Positions 1 to 8,162 of a DNA stretch of 64,000 nt are shown piece by piece (the stretch's first letter is position 1; every line of letters begins with the position of its first letter). The notes beneath the pieces were generated by a model. The model had not been told where the DNA came from. It saw nothing but the letters and a program-made list of their open reading frames with translations, and made no database searches. The stretch is from Thiobius zoothamnicola (GTDB lineage: Bacteria > Pseudomonadota > Gammaproteobacteria > Chromatiales > Chromatiaceae). A program made the translations under genes and the position numbers. The DNA lies in NCBI GenBank assembly GCA_963678215.1, contig OY782758.1:1488001-1552000 (forward strand). The letters run 5' to 3'.

Positions 1-185
1 ATTGGAGGCTTACAAAAGCAAGTGCCGACAAGCTGGGCTTTTAGGAAATCAACCATGAAACAACAAGCTGCGTACCATTTTGTTGTGGAACAAACAGTAA
101 ATTAAAGTTAAAACGCCGGAATGCTTTGGAGGGTATTTGCTTAAGCTTTGACGCGCTGCTGGTGACTTAATGGTGACTCAAAGAA

Positions 186-216
186 AAAGGGTTACGTGAA
201 ATTCACGTAACCCTTT
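186..216 (-). terminator. Rho-independent terminator after tRNA-Thr
   Basis: Two 15-base arms (186-200 and 202-216) are exact reverse complements with almost no loop. On the minus strand the hairpin is followed by a T-rich stretch, and it lies 9 bases past the 3' end of the leftward tRNA-Thr. It could also act on rightward transcripts, because the other flank is T-rich too. Confidence 0.7.
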
Positions 217-224
217 CATTTTAT

Positions 225-300
225 TGGAGCTGGTGAGAGGAATCGAACCCCCGACCGGCTGATTACAAGTCAGCTGCTCTACCTGCTGAGCTACACCAGC
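225..300 (-). tRNA. tRNA-Thr (anticodon TGT), CCA encoded
   Basis: The minus strand folds as a standard cloverleaf: the acceptor arm opens GCTGGTG and closes CACCAGC, the D arm contains AGCTCAG, the anticodon loop is CTTGTAA (anticodon TGT, threonine), and the T arm contains GGTTCGATTCC. A T discriminator is followed by a genomically encoded CCA (227-225). The stop codon of the upstream SPOR gene overlaps the first base of the tRNA, so the two may be co-transcribed and processed. Confidence 0.95.
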
Positions 301-1319
301 TAAGATTTTTGGCAAGCTATCTGCTGAATGGAGGCACTGGGGTAAGTGCTTTGCAGAAGCTTAAGACCGCCTATTCTAGCCTGACTTTCCAGCTCAAGCC
401 AATAGTTATTTTCCTTGTCGGTGCGCTCCCGCATAACGACCTGGCGTAGTCCTTTGCGGTGCATTGCACTGACCCAGCGTTCCGCATTGTTTTTTTGATT
501 AAAGACGCCGAGTGATATCGCATGCATAAAGGGACCATGTTTCAAGATTTGGAAATCTTGGATGCCCTTGTTGGGTAGCATTTTCACTCTTTCGTTAGCG
601 CCCACCAGTCCGCCTTTTGCAGGAATGATCACGATATATCCCAGATGGTGGGTCGTGGTTTCTTTTGCGATGCGGGTGAATTGCATATTTTGTGGGCGCT
701 GCTGCGCTGCTTGTCGCGTCAACACTTCATTGGCGAAGGAGCCAACGCGCCAACAGGCTGATTGTTCAGTCATTGGGCTATTGGGTTGAACAGGGTTTCC
801 GGCCTGCAAGTTTTGAGATTTGGGCAATATTGTGGATGGCGTTTTTAAGGCATTGTCAGAAGGCGGAAGTCGCTGCGCTTCTTCCATTGACGGGTTCTCA
901 TCAAAAAACAGATTATCGATTGGTTGCGGCGGATGGTTCGCCAGTGCGCCTTCAGCTTGCGTCGTCCAAAGTTGGGCATCTTGTGCCATCAATACGTTTC
1001 GTGCTGCCGGGTCGATCACGGATTCCGTAGCGGGAGCGGCTGCCTGCTGAATAGGCGGTAAGGCCATATCCGGCGAACTGGAATGTGCTTGTGTCAGCGA
1101 GCTGATAGGTGCTGGTGATGGGCTGGCAGGTGGTTGATCGGATGAGATGAGTTGGGCGGAGTCAGCGGCGTGTGCGGCACCGCCTGGGTATCCGGTGAGC
1201 AGACGCAGATTACCGGTATCTGTTTGATCAAATGCCTTGGGCGCGTCCGTTGCCTGAAAGCTGCTCCACATCAGCACCAACAAGTTGGCCAAGACCAACA
1301 GGATGATTGCATTTTGCAT
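300..1319 (-). CDS. SPOR-domain membrane protein
   Basis: The 339-residue protein starts with one transmembrane segment (about residues 4-20), followed by a long Pro/Ala/Gln-rich linker and a C-terminal domain (about 188-337). That domain opens with a C-W-R-V-G-S-F pattern and contains a G-P-F and an S-L-G-V-F motif typical of SPOR domains, which bind denuded peptidoglycan at the septum. It is therefore probably an envelope or cell-division-associated protein; the exact role is unknown. The start codon overlaps the coaX stop as TAATG, so it is translationally coupled to coaX and birA. A SPOR gene after birA-coaX is a frequent arrangement in Gammaproteobacteria. The stop codon overlaps the 5' end of tRNA-Thr. 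Confidence 0.8.
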   Translation of the reverse strand: MQNAIILLVLANLLVLMWSSFQATDAPKAFDQTDTGNLRLLTGYPGGAAHAADSAQLISSDQPPASPSPAPISSLTQAHSSSPDMALPPIQQAAAPATESVIDPAARNVLMAQDAQLWTTQAEGALANHPPQPIDNLFFDENPSMEEAQRLPPSDNALKTPSTILPKSQNLQAGNPVQPNSPMTEQSACWRVGSFANEVLTRQAAQQRPQNMQFTRIAKETTTHHLGYIVIIPAKGGLVGANERVKMLPNKGIQDFQILKHGPFMHAISLGVFNQKNNAERWVSAMHRKGLRQVVMRERTDKENNYWLELESQARIGGLKLLQSTYPSASIQQIACQKS

Positions 1320-2023
1320 TATTGGGTCTCCAGATCGGCCAGACGGGCCAAGCCTTTTAATACCATAAATTCTTCTTTTCTATAGGATGATGCCAGATAA
1401 GGTGCCAACACTCTAGCATCTCCGCCTCCAATGAACAGTTGGGTTTTCAGCTCTGCTTGTTTGAGCATTTTTTCAATGAGCGCGACCACGGACTGCCGTG
1501 AACCCAGAGCGATGGCGGAGATGGTGTCCTGCGCTATCTCTTGATGTGAGATATCCCCGCTTGGCGCATTAATTGCGGTACCGGCAATGATGGATTGCTG
1601 CATCAATGTTAAGCCTGGTAACAGGTAGCCGCCGATGTGTTCGCCCTTCGAGTTGATCAGATCCAGCGTGATGGCCGTACCAAAGTCCGCCACCAAGCTT
1701 GGCCCGGGTGATATGGCACAACAAGCGAGCATGGCAAGCCATCGATCCACACCCAGTTGATGAGATGCATAGCGAGTGGGTAAATGATGTTGGTAAGCTG
1801 GCACAGTGACTTGGCGGATTTTGGCTGGGCAAGGCAGGGTTTCCAGCAAAGACTGGGTTTGTTGGGCGGGAGCGACGCTGGATAACCAGATTTCGTCCGC
1901 AACATCACAAAGCGTTGGCGAGATTCCGGCGGAATCTGTTATCGGCGATATGAGTTCTTCATTGTCCTGTCGCCAGGCGGCTTTTAACTTGGTATTGCCC
2001 AAGTCCAATAAAAGGCGTCTCAT
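1319..2023 (-). CDS. coaX: Type III pantothenate kinase
   Basis: CoaX phosphorylates pantothenate, the first committed step of coenzyme A synthesis, in the cytoplasm. The 234 residues begin with the acetate-kinase-fold phosphate loop (L-L-L-D-L-G-N-T-K-L-K) and include G-V-D-R-W-L-A and V-A-D-F-G-T-A-I-T-L-D, the other family motifs with the metal-binding and catalytic aspartates. The start codon overlaps the birA stop by ATGA, and the stop overlaps the next start by TAATG, so birA-coaX-SPOR forms one translationally coupled unit. Type III kinases are insensitive to CoA feedback. Confidence 0.95.
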   Translation of the reverse strand: MRRLLLDLGNTKLKAAWRQDNEELISPITDSAGISPTLCDVADEIWLSSVAPAQQTQSLLETLPCPAKIRQVTVPAYQHHLPTRYASHQLGVDRWLAMLACCAISPGPSLVADFGTAITLDLINSKGEHIGGYLLPGLTLMQQSIIAGTAINAPSGDISHQEIAQDTISAIALGSRQSVVALIEKMLKQAELKTQLFIGGGDARVLAPYLASSYRKEEFMVLKGLARLADLETQ

Positions 2024-3012
2024 GACATCGCCAACCGCAAGCTGAGTTCTCCTGAATAATAGGTTTTGATTTCCCCATCAATATCCAATTGAATGCCTCC
2101 ATCATCCGCCAAGCCAATCTGAATACCGCACAAAGTTTGGTTCGGCCCGATCAACGCAACCGGTTTGCCCCGGTATTGGTCATATTGCCGCCAGACCGGC
2201 AAGTAAGGCTGCAAGCCATGCCGAGGGTAATCAGCGCATAATTGCAGTAGGCCATTCAACAGCAGGCCAGCGATCTGATTACGTTCGGTTCCGCCGCCCA
2301 GTGCTTGTAAATGCGTGGTCGGTTGATCCACTGAATTTGTGATTGTGGAATCGGCTTTGAGGTTTAAACCAACGCCGATAATCGCGGTTGAGGGGCCGGT
2401 GGTTTCGCCGTTCACTTCAACCAGAATGCCGGCTAATTTGCCGTTTTCGGTGATCAGATCATTGGGCCATTTCAAACCGATGCACTGCGCACCTTGTTGG
2501 TGGAGTATTTGCAGGATGACCGTACTGACGGCGATGCTTAGCCCGGTTAATTGCGCCATCGGCAAGTCAAATTGATAAGCGAGGGAAAATGGCAGGTTTT
2601 GCGCAAAACCACCGAGCCATTGACGCCCCCGGCGACCCCGCCCCGCCGTTTGGTATTCGGCGAACCAGGCGTTTCCACGCAATAAATCCGGTGGTTGATC
2701 AGCCGCTATGGCATTGGTTGAGGTGGTCGCCGCAAGCACATGACATTGCGTTAATCGGTGGCGGTTATCGTCTTGTAAGTGGCTCAGTATTTTATCCGCA
2801 TCCAGCAGGGTCAGCGGTTCATGCAGGCGATATCCACGCCCCGTTACTGCATCAATCTGGATACCTGGCAGCGCATTCAAGGTTTGTATCTGTTTCCAGA
2901 TCGCGCTGCGTGTGCGCCCGGATTGTTGCGCCAACCATTCGCCGGAATGAAACTGGGCATCCGCCAGCAAGCGGAGTAAGGTCAAATTAACCGATGGTGA
3001 TTGGGTGGTCAT
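2020..3012 (-). CDS. birA: Biotin--[acetyl-CoA-carboxylase] ligase / biotin operon repressor
   Basis: Bifunctional BirA makes biotinyl-5'-AMP and transfers biotin to the carrier subunit of acetyl-CoA carboxylase. Its N-terminal winged helix (about residues 5-60, with the S-G-R-T-R-S-A-I-W-K recognition helix) represses biotin genes in well-studied relatives. The ligase core shows A-G-R-G-R-R-G-R-Q-W, the biotinyl-adenylate loop, then L-K-W-P-N-D and K-L-A-G-I-L-V-E. The frame is open further upstream, but the ATG at 3012 gives the usual length (330 residues). It overlaps the end of the M61 protease gene by 26 bases and the coaX start by ATGA. Confidence 0.95.
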   Translation of the reverse strand: MTTQSPSVNLTLLRLLADAQFHSGEWLAQQSGRTRSAIWKQIQTLNALPGIQIDAVTGRGYRLHEPLTLLDADKILSHLQDDNRHRLTQCHVLAATTSTNAIAADQPPDLLRGNAWFAEYQTAGRGRRGRQWLGGFAQNLPFSLAYQFDLPMAQLTGLSIAVSTVILQILHQQGAQCIGLKWPNDLITENGKLAGILVEVNGETTGPSTAIIGVGLNLKADSTITNSVDQPTTHLQALGGGTERNQIAGLLLNGLLQLCADYPRHGLQPYLPVWRQYDQYRGKPVALIGPNQTLCGIQIGLADDGGIQLDIDGEIKTYYSGELSLRLAMS

Positions 3013-4831
3013 GAGTCGAACTGCGTAGCCAGGATTCACGGCGGGATAAGGCGGCGGGATCTGCTTCCGAATCATCCAGCAGCCAAAGTTCACAAGTATC
3101 AGCGCGCATCGGCGTCGCTTGCAGGGTCAGGGTCATCATCAAATCACGCCGAAAGACCGTCAGTTTCAGTGAGTCGCCGGGGGATTTTCGATTTAGCAAG
3201 GTTGTCAACCGATTGGGGGTGCAGCGCTCTCCATCAATGGCCACCAATAAATCGCCAGGCGCCAGCCCGGCAAGCTGTGCCGCGCCACCATGCAGCACTT
3301 GCGTTATTTGAACCAGTCCTTCCTGTTCTTGGGTTTTCGCGCCCAAGCTGATGATTTCGGGCCGAGCTAAAGCACGCAATGACAAATAGCCGCCCATATC
3401 TTGCGTGGATTGCGCTGGACGTAACTGATAGCCGATGGCGAAGTCCGCGAACCATTCAACGAGCGGCAGTTCCGTCACGCCATAAACATAATGGCTGAAG
3501 AAAGGCGCAACCGATGTTTGCAACAGCCAGGCGACTTCTTTTTCCACTTGCCGTTCATACAGGCCACTGCCGGTTCGTCCATATTTTCGCCATAGATGAC
3601 GCATCAAGTCGTCCAGTGACAATTTGTCCTGACTGTGGGTGCGTAGTAAATGATCCAACCCAAACGCGACCAAGGCACCTTTAACGTAATAACTGACAAT
3701 GGCGTTCGGCGCGTTTTCATCCTGTTGATAAAATTTCGTCCAGGCATCAAAACTGGACTCAGCCACTGATTGACGCGCCCGTCCCGGACTGCGCATCAAA
3801 CGCGTGACGGATTCGGCCAGCATGCCAAGGTAACTTTCCACGGTGATGCGCCCGGATCGCGGCAATGCCAGTTCATCATAGTAAGAGGTGACGCCTTCAA
3901 AAAACCATAGCAAGCTGGTGTGCGCTTCTTTATCCAGTTGGCTGGATTGTATGGCATCAGGCTGAATTCTTTTCACATGCCACAGATGAAAATATTCATG
4001 GCTGCATAGTGCCAAGAACTGGTCATAGGCTTTGTTTTGCCGCTTTAACCCGGCATAAGGCAGATCGTCTCTCCGGCAAATCAAGCTGGTTGAATCGCGG
4101 TGCTCCAGACCACCATAACCATCAGCTGTCGCCAACGTCATGAACAAGTATTGCTGAATCGGCAATTCGCCAAACATCGCCGCATGTTCGGCGCAGATTG
4201 GCGCGACATCTTCCTGAATTCTGGCGAAATCGACCTCGTCAGCATCCGTGAATGCCATGCGATGCGGGATGTCATCGACCGTGAATTCAATAGTCCGATG
4301 GTTGCTGATTTCAAACGGGTGATCAATGAAAGCGGCGTAATTTTCCACCTGATAAAGGCCAAAGCCTCTGCCGTCAACTTCTCGGGCTGGCATGCTGGTA
4401 GCGACGCACCAATGTGCCGATTCAGCGAATTCAGGCGTTGGAATCTGCAACTGATGAGGCTGGTCAGCCCGATCAAGCACGCGCATGAATAATCCTGCAC
4501 CATTGAAATAGGCGCGGGTCTGGTCGAAGTAAGCGGTTCTTACGGATAAATCCCAGGCATAAACTTGATAGGTGATTTGCACCTGACCTTGGCTTGGCGC
4601 TAACCGCCAAGTTTGTTTGTCGGTTTTATCAAGGGTTAGCGGCGCTGCCTGATCGTCACATGCTGTAACACCTGATAGATGTTTGGCAAAGTCCCTGATC
4701 CTATAGCTTCCCGGTATCCAGGCGGGCAAGGTCAGACAGGTGCCGGTCACTGGATCGTTTGGCAGGCTAAGGATCACCTGATATTCATGGGTATAGGGCG
4801 ACAGTAAAGCAAGTTGATAATGAATAGTCAT
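2987..4831 (-). CDS. M61 family metallopeptidase with PDZ domain
   Basis: This 614-residue protein resembles the M61 glycyl aminopeptidase group. It has an N-terminal beta-rich domain (about 1-170), a zinc protease core with S-H-E-Y-F-H-L-W-H-V-K (HExxH) followed by the third ligand region F-F-E-G-V-T-S-Y-Y-D, and a C-terminal PDZ domain (about 505-585, containing A-Q-L-A-G-L-A-P-G-D). No signal peptide is evident, so it is probably cytoplasmic. Its substrate is unknown. The 3' end overlaps birA by 26 bases, suggesting co-transcription. Confidence 0.88.
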   Translation of the reverse strand: MTIHYQLALLSPYTHEYQVILSLPNDPVTGTCLTLPAWIPGSYRIRDFAKHLSGVTACDDQAAPLTLDKTDKQTWRLAPSQGQVQITYQVYAWDLSVRTAYFDQTRAYFNGAGLFMRVLDRADQPHQLQIPTPEFAESAHWCVATSMPAREVDGRGFGLYQVENYAAFIDHPFEISNHRTIEFTVDDIPHRMAFTDADEVDFARIQEDVAPICAEHAAMFGELPIQQYLFMTLATADGYGGLEHRDSTSLICRRDDLPYAGLKRQNKAYDQFLALCSHEYFHLWHVKRIQPDAIQSSQLDKEAHTSLLWFFEGVTSYYDELALPRSGRITVESYLGMLAESVTRLMRSPGRARQSVAESSFDAWTKFYQQDENAPNAIVSYYVKGALVAFGLDHLLRTHSQDKLSLDDLMRHLWRKYGRTGSGLYERQVEKEVAWLLQTSVAPFFSHYVYGVTELPLVEWFADFAIGYQLRPAQSTQDMGGYLSLRALARPEIISLGAKTQEQEGLVQITQVLHGGAAQLAGLAPGDLLVAIDGERCTPNRLTTLLNRKSPGDSLKLTVFRRDLMMTLTLQATPMRADTCELWLLDDSEADPAALSRRESWLRSSTHDHPITIG

Positions 4832-4930
4832 GAAAGCGCGTCGTCTACTCCATAAACTCAGGAATGCGACAATAAATTCAGGATTGACGGTGAATCGGTA
4901 TCACTGTGATGGCATCAACAACAGGATACA

Positions 4931-5512
4931 TTAATCTTCACTGATTCGGCTGGCCAGCGGCGCATATTGATCGCGGTATTTGGCGTCTTTACGTTTGGTA
5001 TAAGGTTTGAGTGCGGGCGTACTCAAGGTTTCAAAGCTGACCGCACCAATTAACATGCCTGGCCTCAACGCCAAAGGCAACTTACCGGAGTTGAAGAACT
5101 CCAACACAATATTGCCGTGCCAGCCTGGATCAATGCGATGCGCGGTGACATGCACCATCAACCCCAAGCGAGCCAGACTCGAACGGCCATCCAACCAGCC
5201 GACCAGATCATCCGGCAGGGTAAGCGTTTCAGTCGTGATACCGAGTGCAAGCTCGCCTGGGTGCAGCACGAAGGTCGCATCCTTTTCCAAAATCACCTCA
5301 TCCCCCATGACCTTTTCCACTGCCTGATTGATTTCATCCCGGGAACCGGACAGGTCGATGTAGGCAATGCCGTGCGAATTGAAAACACGAAAACGACGAC
5401 CCAGATGTAAATCAATCGTCACTCCGTTGATTTTGTCTTCATCCGGGCGAGGCGACAGGGTAATTCTGCCTTGATCCAATGCGTTAATAATGTCCCGGTC
5501 AGAAAGCCGCAT
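4931..5512 (-). CDS. dcd: dCTP deaminase
   Basis: Dcd deaminates dCTP to dUTP, feeding dUMP and hence dTMP synthesis. The 193-residue length equals that of the enterobacterial enzyme. The central D-G-R-S-S-L-A-R-L-G and the H-R-I-D-P-G-W-H-G-N motifs hold the catalytic glutamate region and nucleotide-binding residues, and L-H-P-G-E-L-A-L-G is the usual strand before them. It stands alone, with about 100 bases on each side and no obvious operon partner. Confidence 0.95.
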   Translation of the reverse strand: MRLSDRDIINALDQGRITLSPRPDEDKINGVTIDLHLGRRFRVFNSHGIAYIDLSGSRDEINQAVEKVMGDEVILEKDATFVLHPGELALGITTETLTLPDDLVGWLDGRSSLARLGLMVHVTAHRIDPGWHGNIVLEFFNSGKLPLALRPGMLIGAVSFETLSTPALKPYTKRKDAKYRDQYAPLASRISED

Positions 5513-5608
5513 GTGTAATTTTCGGTGATAAAGCGGAATCTTGAAGGATACGATTTTTTGCCTGGATCGCCAAATAATCAGGATAGAAAAACAATACCAA
5601 ACAGCCGG

Positions 5609-5938
5609 TTAATGAACTTGGGATCTTGTGATGTGAGGTATCACCCCATCACCATAGGACTGTTGAATCTTCGCAATAACCACATGAAACCCCTTGTACC
5701 ATTTTTGATATTGACGTTTCGCCTCCAGATGTTTCGGGTGTGATGAGAATGCTTTTAATGATGCCTCATGCTCCCAATAGTAAGTGGAGTTTAAAGTCTC
5801 GCCATCAACCGATCGCCATGATTCCTTGCCAAGATAACCGTCTATTGCTTCCGCCGCTTGCAGAATTTGGGCATCCAAGGCGTGAAACTCAGCATCATAG
5901 GCACCAGGCTCGAAAATGAAAGCTACGGTATACATCAA
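5609..5938 (-). CDS. Antibiotic biosynthesis monooxygenase-like dimeric alpha-beta barrel protein
   Basis: This 109-residue single-domain protein has the size and pattern of the ABM / dimeric alpha-beta barrel family: an N-terminal strand (Y-T-V-A-F-I-F-E), a helix with F-H-A-L-D-A-Q-I, an E-S-W-R-S strand, a Y-Y-W-E-H segment and the F-S-S-H-P-K-H-L-E-A-K helix. Relatives include small heme- or quinone-acting monooxygenases, but no catalytic residue can be assigned, so the substrate is unknown. It is the last gene before the cassette array. Confidence 0.7.
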   Translation of the reverse strand: MMYTVAFIFEPGAYDAEFHALDAQILQAAEAIDGYLGKESWRSVDGETLNSTYYWEHEASLKAFSSHPKHLEAKRQYQKWYKGFHVVIAKIQQSYGDGVIPHITRSQVH

Positions 5939-6240
5939 ATTTCTCTTTTATTTGCTAGTCGGTCAAACATGTTACATGTCCTGAATATCCAATCGAGCGG
6001 TTTACCTGCCACGCCATCCGATAACGTGGCTACATAACACCGACCACAGCGTATGCCCGAGAGACCCAGTACGCCCTTCAGGCCTTGCGTGTACCAGATA
6101 CACAGCAATTTTTCTGGTAGATGGGGTTGTTGGTATATTTCACGAATGCCGAAGGTCAGTTCCCGGCACGCGAACCGGATTATCCGGTTGGTCAAAGGGC
6201 GGAAATCCGTACCCTGAAGGCAACGGATACAGTTGAACTA
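5939..6240. other. Boundary region between core genes and cassette array
   Basis: About 300 bases with no gene I can recognise. Short open frames exist on both strands, but none matches a family I know. The sequence is more GC-rich than the cassette DNA to its right. It may be a decayed gene or the scar where the left end of the array was truncated. Confidence 0.4.
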
Positions 6241-6257
6241 GAGCGTGTTGTTAAGCA
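6241..6257 (-). other. Possible half attC site at the left end of the array
   Basis: On the minus strand the sequence GCTTAACAACACGCTC looks like the R''-L'' half of an attC and has the same polarity as the other sites. I find no matching R' half within 130 bases to the left, so the site may be truncated, which would mark the old, distal end of the array. Confidence 0.3.
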
Positions 6258-6302
6258 ATTGTATTTTGCTCCTGGAATAAAACGCTATAGGAGCTAAGAT
6301 CA

Positions 6303-6505
6303 ATGATTGATTTCCTCATTAATAAGTCAACTTTCCCCCTTTTTGGAAATACCATTTTCTACGCATTTAAGCTTTTACTCTTCGGCCATTTTCTAACTCA
6401 ACAATCATTCTCGGAAAATTACCTTTATCGGTCTGGATAGCGGTTAATCTTATTACCATCCCTTCAGTATTTGTACTTGAAGCAGGAAAAAAGGAAGAAA
6501 AATAA
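6303..6505 (+). pseudogene. Small membrane protein gene, apparently frameshifted
   Basis: An ATG at 6303 opens a hydrophobic frame (with F-Y-A-F-K-L-L-L-F-G-H-F-L) that stops near 6435. A second frame overlapping its end continues with hydrophobic residues (V-W-I-A-V-N-L-I-T-I-P-S-V-F-V-L) and ends in a charged K-K-E-E-K tail at 6505. Joined by one frameshift near 6400-6415, they would give a membrane protein of about 65 residues. The family is not recognised. It lies upstream of the brnTA remnant, probably in the same cassette. Confidence 0.3.
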
Positions 6506-6561
6506 ATGTAAAGCTGATAAAAATTAGCCCTATGACAAGTTCGGAAATTATCTTAAGCTAG

Positions 6562-6765
6562 TTTGAAGCCAAGCAGGTATTTTTTAACCAGCCGTTGCTT
6601 TTTTTGCCTGATATTAAGCATAGCCAAGCTGAAGTACGATACCACGCACTGGGCAAGACAGATAGGAACCGATGGTTGCATATCACTTTCACTCTGCGTG
6701 CTGGTGATACCTTGATTAGAGTGATTTCTGCACGAGCTATGCATAGAAAAAAGAGAGGACTATAT
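6562..6765 (+). pseudogene. brnT: BrnT toxin, N-terminally truncated
   Basis: The frame encodes F-E-A-K-Q-V-F-F-N-Q-P-L-L, then R-Y-H-A-L-G-K-T and I-R-V-I-S-A-R-A-M-H-R-K. These are the core and C-terminal motifs of BrnT (DUF497) ribonuclease toxins. An in-frame TAG lies directly before the first recognisable residue, and the first twenty or so residues of the family, including its N-terminal catalytic region, are missing. There is also no stop codon between this frame and brnA: the toxin remnant runs in frame into the antitoxin. A TTG at 6595 could still allow a chimeric product. The toxin is probably inactive. Confidence 0.7.
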
Positions 6766-7041
6766 ATGAGAAAAAGCAAAAAGATTCCTGGATTTAACTC
6801 TGAGACTGAAGAACGAGAATTTTGGGAAACCCATGACTCAAGTGGTTTTTTGGATTGGAGTGAAGCCCAGGCTGCGGTTATGCCAAATTTAAAACCCTCG
6901 ACCAAAACCATATCTTTACGTCTCCCAGAAATGCTTCTTGAAAGTATCAAAGTTGAAGCCAATAAACGCGACATACCATACCAGTCACTTATCAAAGCTT
7001 GGCTTGCCAGTGATGTGAAACATCGTCGAAGAACCTCTTGA
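6766..7041 (+). CDS. brnA: BrnA family antitoxin
   Basis: The ATG at 6766 follows an AGAGAGGA ribosome-binding stretch. The 91-residue protein starts with a short basic segment and a P-G-F-N-S-E-x-E-E-R-E-F-W-E-T-H-D region typical of BrnA/CopG-type antitoxins. It ends in a ribbon-helix-helix domain (K-T-I-S-L-R-L-P, then I-P-Y-Q-S-L-I-K-A-W-L). BrnA neutralises BrnT and represses the operon in the known system. Here its toxin partner is truncated and fused in frame upstream. The gene is on the plus strand, opposite to the reading direction of the array. Confidence 0.8.
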   Translation: MRKSKKIPGFNSETEEREFWETHDSSGFLDWSEAQAAVMPNLKPSTKTISLRLPEMLLESIKVEANKRDIPYQSLIKAWLASDVKHRRRTS

Positions 7042-7042
7042 G

Positions 7043-7172
7043 CACTAACGGAGGGCGGCGTATCAGGGACGCGGCCAACGGCTGTGGCTATGCCCATAAA
7101 ACTTGATGCACCATAACCGCCAAATTTGAGCTGCGGCGTTTTGCGCCGCGCCCCTTTGACGCACTTGTTATG
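7043..7172 (-). repeat. attC recombination site 1 (leftmost complete)
   Basis: Read on the minus strand, R'' is CATAACAA at the right end. The left end, ACTAACGG on the plus strand, gives R' on the minus strand. Arms containing GCGT...GGG..CGCGGC pair over about 130 bases, the size of long attC sites. A shorter alternative (7112-7172, also ending in CATAAC/GTTATG, with an inner GCGGCG/CGCCGC hairpin) lies inside it. The higA stop codon overlaps the right end, as is usual for a cassette gene and its attC. Confidence 0.7.
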
Positions 7173-7471
7173 TCTTCATATGTTTTGATTCAACTATTTT
7201 TACCTCGAGCTCGCAACCAACAGCTTTTGCGTAACGACGTAATGTGGTTAATGAAGGTGAATGCCTGCCACTGTTTAATGATGATTCCAGACGAGTAACA
7301 GCAGGAGCCTTGGTACCCATTTTATTGGCAACCTGAGCTTGCGAAAGACCTGCTTTTTGCCTAGCCCTGAGCATTTGCTTTATAAAGAGAGAACTCAGCT
7401 TCCAACTCATGATATGCGGCTAGTGTTTCAGAGTCGGATAAAGCCTTAGCTTTTAATTCAGCGTGATTCAT
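7168..7471 (-). pseudogene. higA: HigA-type XRE antitoxin, frameshifted
   Basis: The ATG at 7471 overlaps the higB stop by ATGA and opens a frame starting M-N-H-A-E-L-K-A-K. That frame ends early after E-F-S-L-Y-K. The helix-turn-helix part (Q-M-L-R-A-R-Q-K-A-G-L-S-Q-A-Q-V-A-N-K-M-G-T, then S-L-T-T-L-R-R-Y-A-K-A-V-G) continues in another frame. One extra base in the AAAG stretch at about 7379-7382 explains the shift. An internal ATG at 7410 could still yield the DNA-binding domain with a changed N terminus. Confidence 0.7.
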
Positions 7472-7794
7472 TTGCCTTTAACCTCCTGCATGCGTTTTCG
7501 TGCCAGCCTTGAATCTTTAGCCGGTGTTTTTTGCGATTTTTTGATCAAGCCATGCAGCATCACAATACGCTTGCTCACCAGTGTGCAGTAGAAAACACGG
7601 GCTATACCTTCTTGGCTTTTGACTCGTAGCTCAAATAAACCTTCGGACATTGACCGTGAATGCAGCATACCAAGATTAGCTCCAAACTCCTCCATTAGCT
7701 CGGTGAGACGGAAATACTTGGCCCTCAAACCAGATGGAAGATCTAGTACGAACTTCTCAACATCGGGGTGTGCGTATTCAATGCTCTATGACAT
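7468..7794 (-). pseudogene. higB: HigB/RelE-family toxin with nonsense codon 3
   Basis: From 7728 the frame encodes the RelE/HigB (Gp49-like) core with F-R-L-T-E-L-M-E-E-F-G, then F-E-L-R-V-K, R-V-F-Y-C and H-G-L-I-K-K-S-Q-K-T-P. The expected N terminus (I-E-Y-A-H-P-D-V-E-K-F) is present upstream in the same frame but is separated from its ATG (7794) by a TAG at codon 3, where a W codon would fit. The remaining starts are a TTG at 7728 or non-standard codons. The toxin is probably inactive or poorly expressed. It lies ahead of higA with an ATGA overlap. Confidence 0.65.
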
Positions 7795-7842
7795 GGCCCG
7801 AAAATAACATATTTGTTACCACAAAATGGGGCGGTTTTGAGG

Positions 7843-7915
7843 TATAACGTCGCAAATCACCAGCAGCCAAAAGTTGCAGAGGGAGGCACGAGCGGCGCAG
7901 CTTTTGATTGTTATG
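7843..7915 (-). repeat. attC recombination site 2
   Basis: R'' is CCATAACAA at the right and R' is GACGTTATA at the left on the minus strand. The inner arms pair through CAAAAG(T/C)TGC-type segments. The stop codon of the DUF2442 gene overlaps its right end. Confidence 0.8.
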
Positions 7916-8162
7916 GCATTGTTTGGCCATGGTTCCACAACTCATGTTCGCTAATATCAATATTCTCGTTCCAGACCACTGCGTACCCGCCTTTCTCAAC
8001 TCTGACAGCCTTAAAAAATGCCGGATTATTTAGGGGGAAGAACATATCTTTACTTAGCAACGGAGTGACATCATATTTTTTCTTTTGATTATTGTCGAAC
8101 TCAACAACCAAAGTGCAATTGTCAACTGCTAACGCTGATTTTACCTTTGGGTATTTCATCAA
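7911..8162 (-). CDS. DUF2442 domain protein
   Basis: This 83-residue protein matches the DUF2442 pattern: a conserved central K-K-Y-D-V-T-P-L-L, the F-F-P-L-N-N-P-A-F-F-K-A-V-R-V block and the closing Y-A-V-V-W-N-E-N-I-D-I-S-E-H-E-L-W, which holds the D-I-s/a-p-e-x-L-W motif of the family. It directly follows the DUF4160 gene with no gap, the usual pairing of these two families. They are often suggested to form a toxin-antitoxin-like pair, but no activity is known to me. The stop overlaps attC 2. Confidence 0.85.
   Translation of the reverse strand: MMKYPKVKSALAVDNCTLVVEFDNNQKKKYDVTPLLSKDMFFPLNNPAFFKAVRVEKGGYAVVWNENIDISEHELWNHGQTMP

Noticed and set aside
5939..6240. Short frames as a transposase remnant
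   Set aside because: No motif of a known transposase family can be identified on either strand.
6558..7097. 179-codon frame on the minus strand over brnTA
   Set aside because: It is antisense to recognisable BrnT and BrnA sequence and has no family features of its own.
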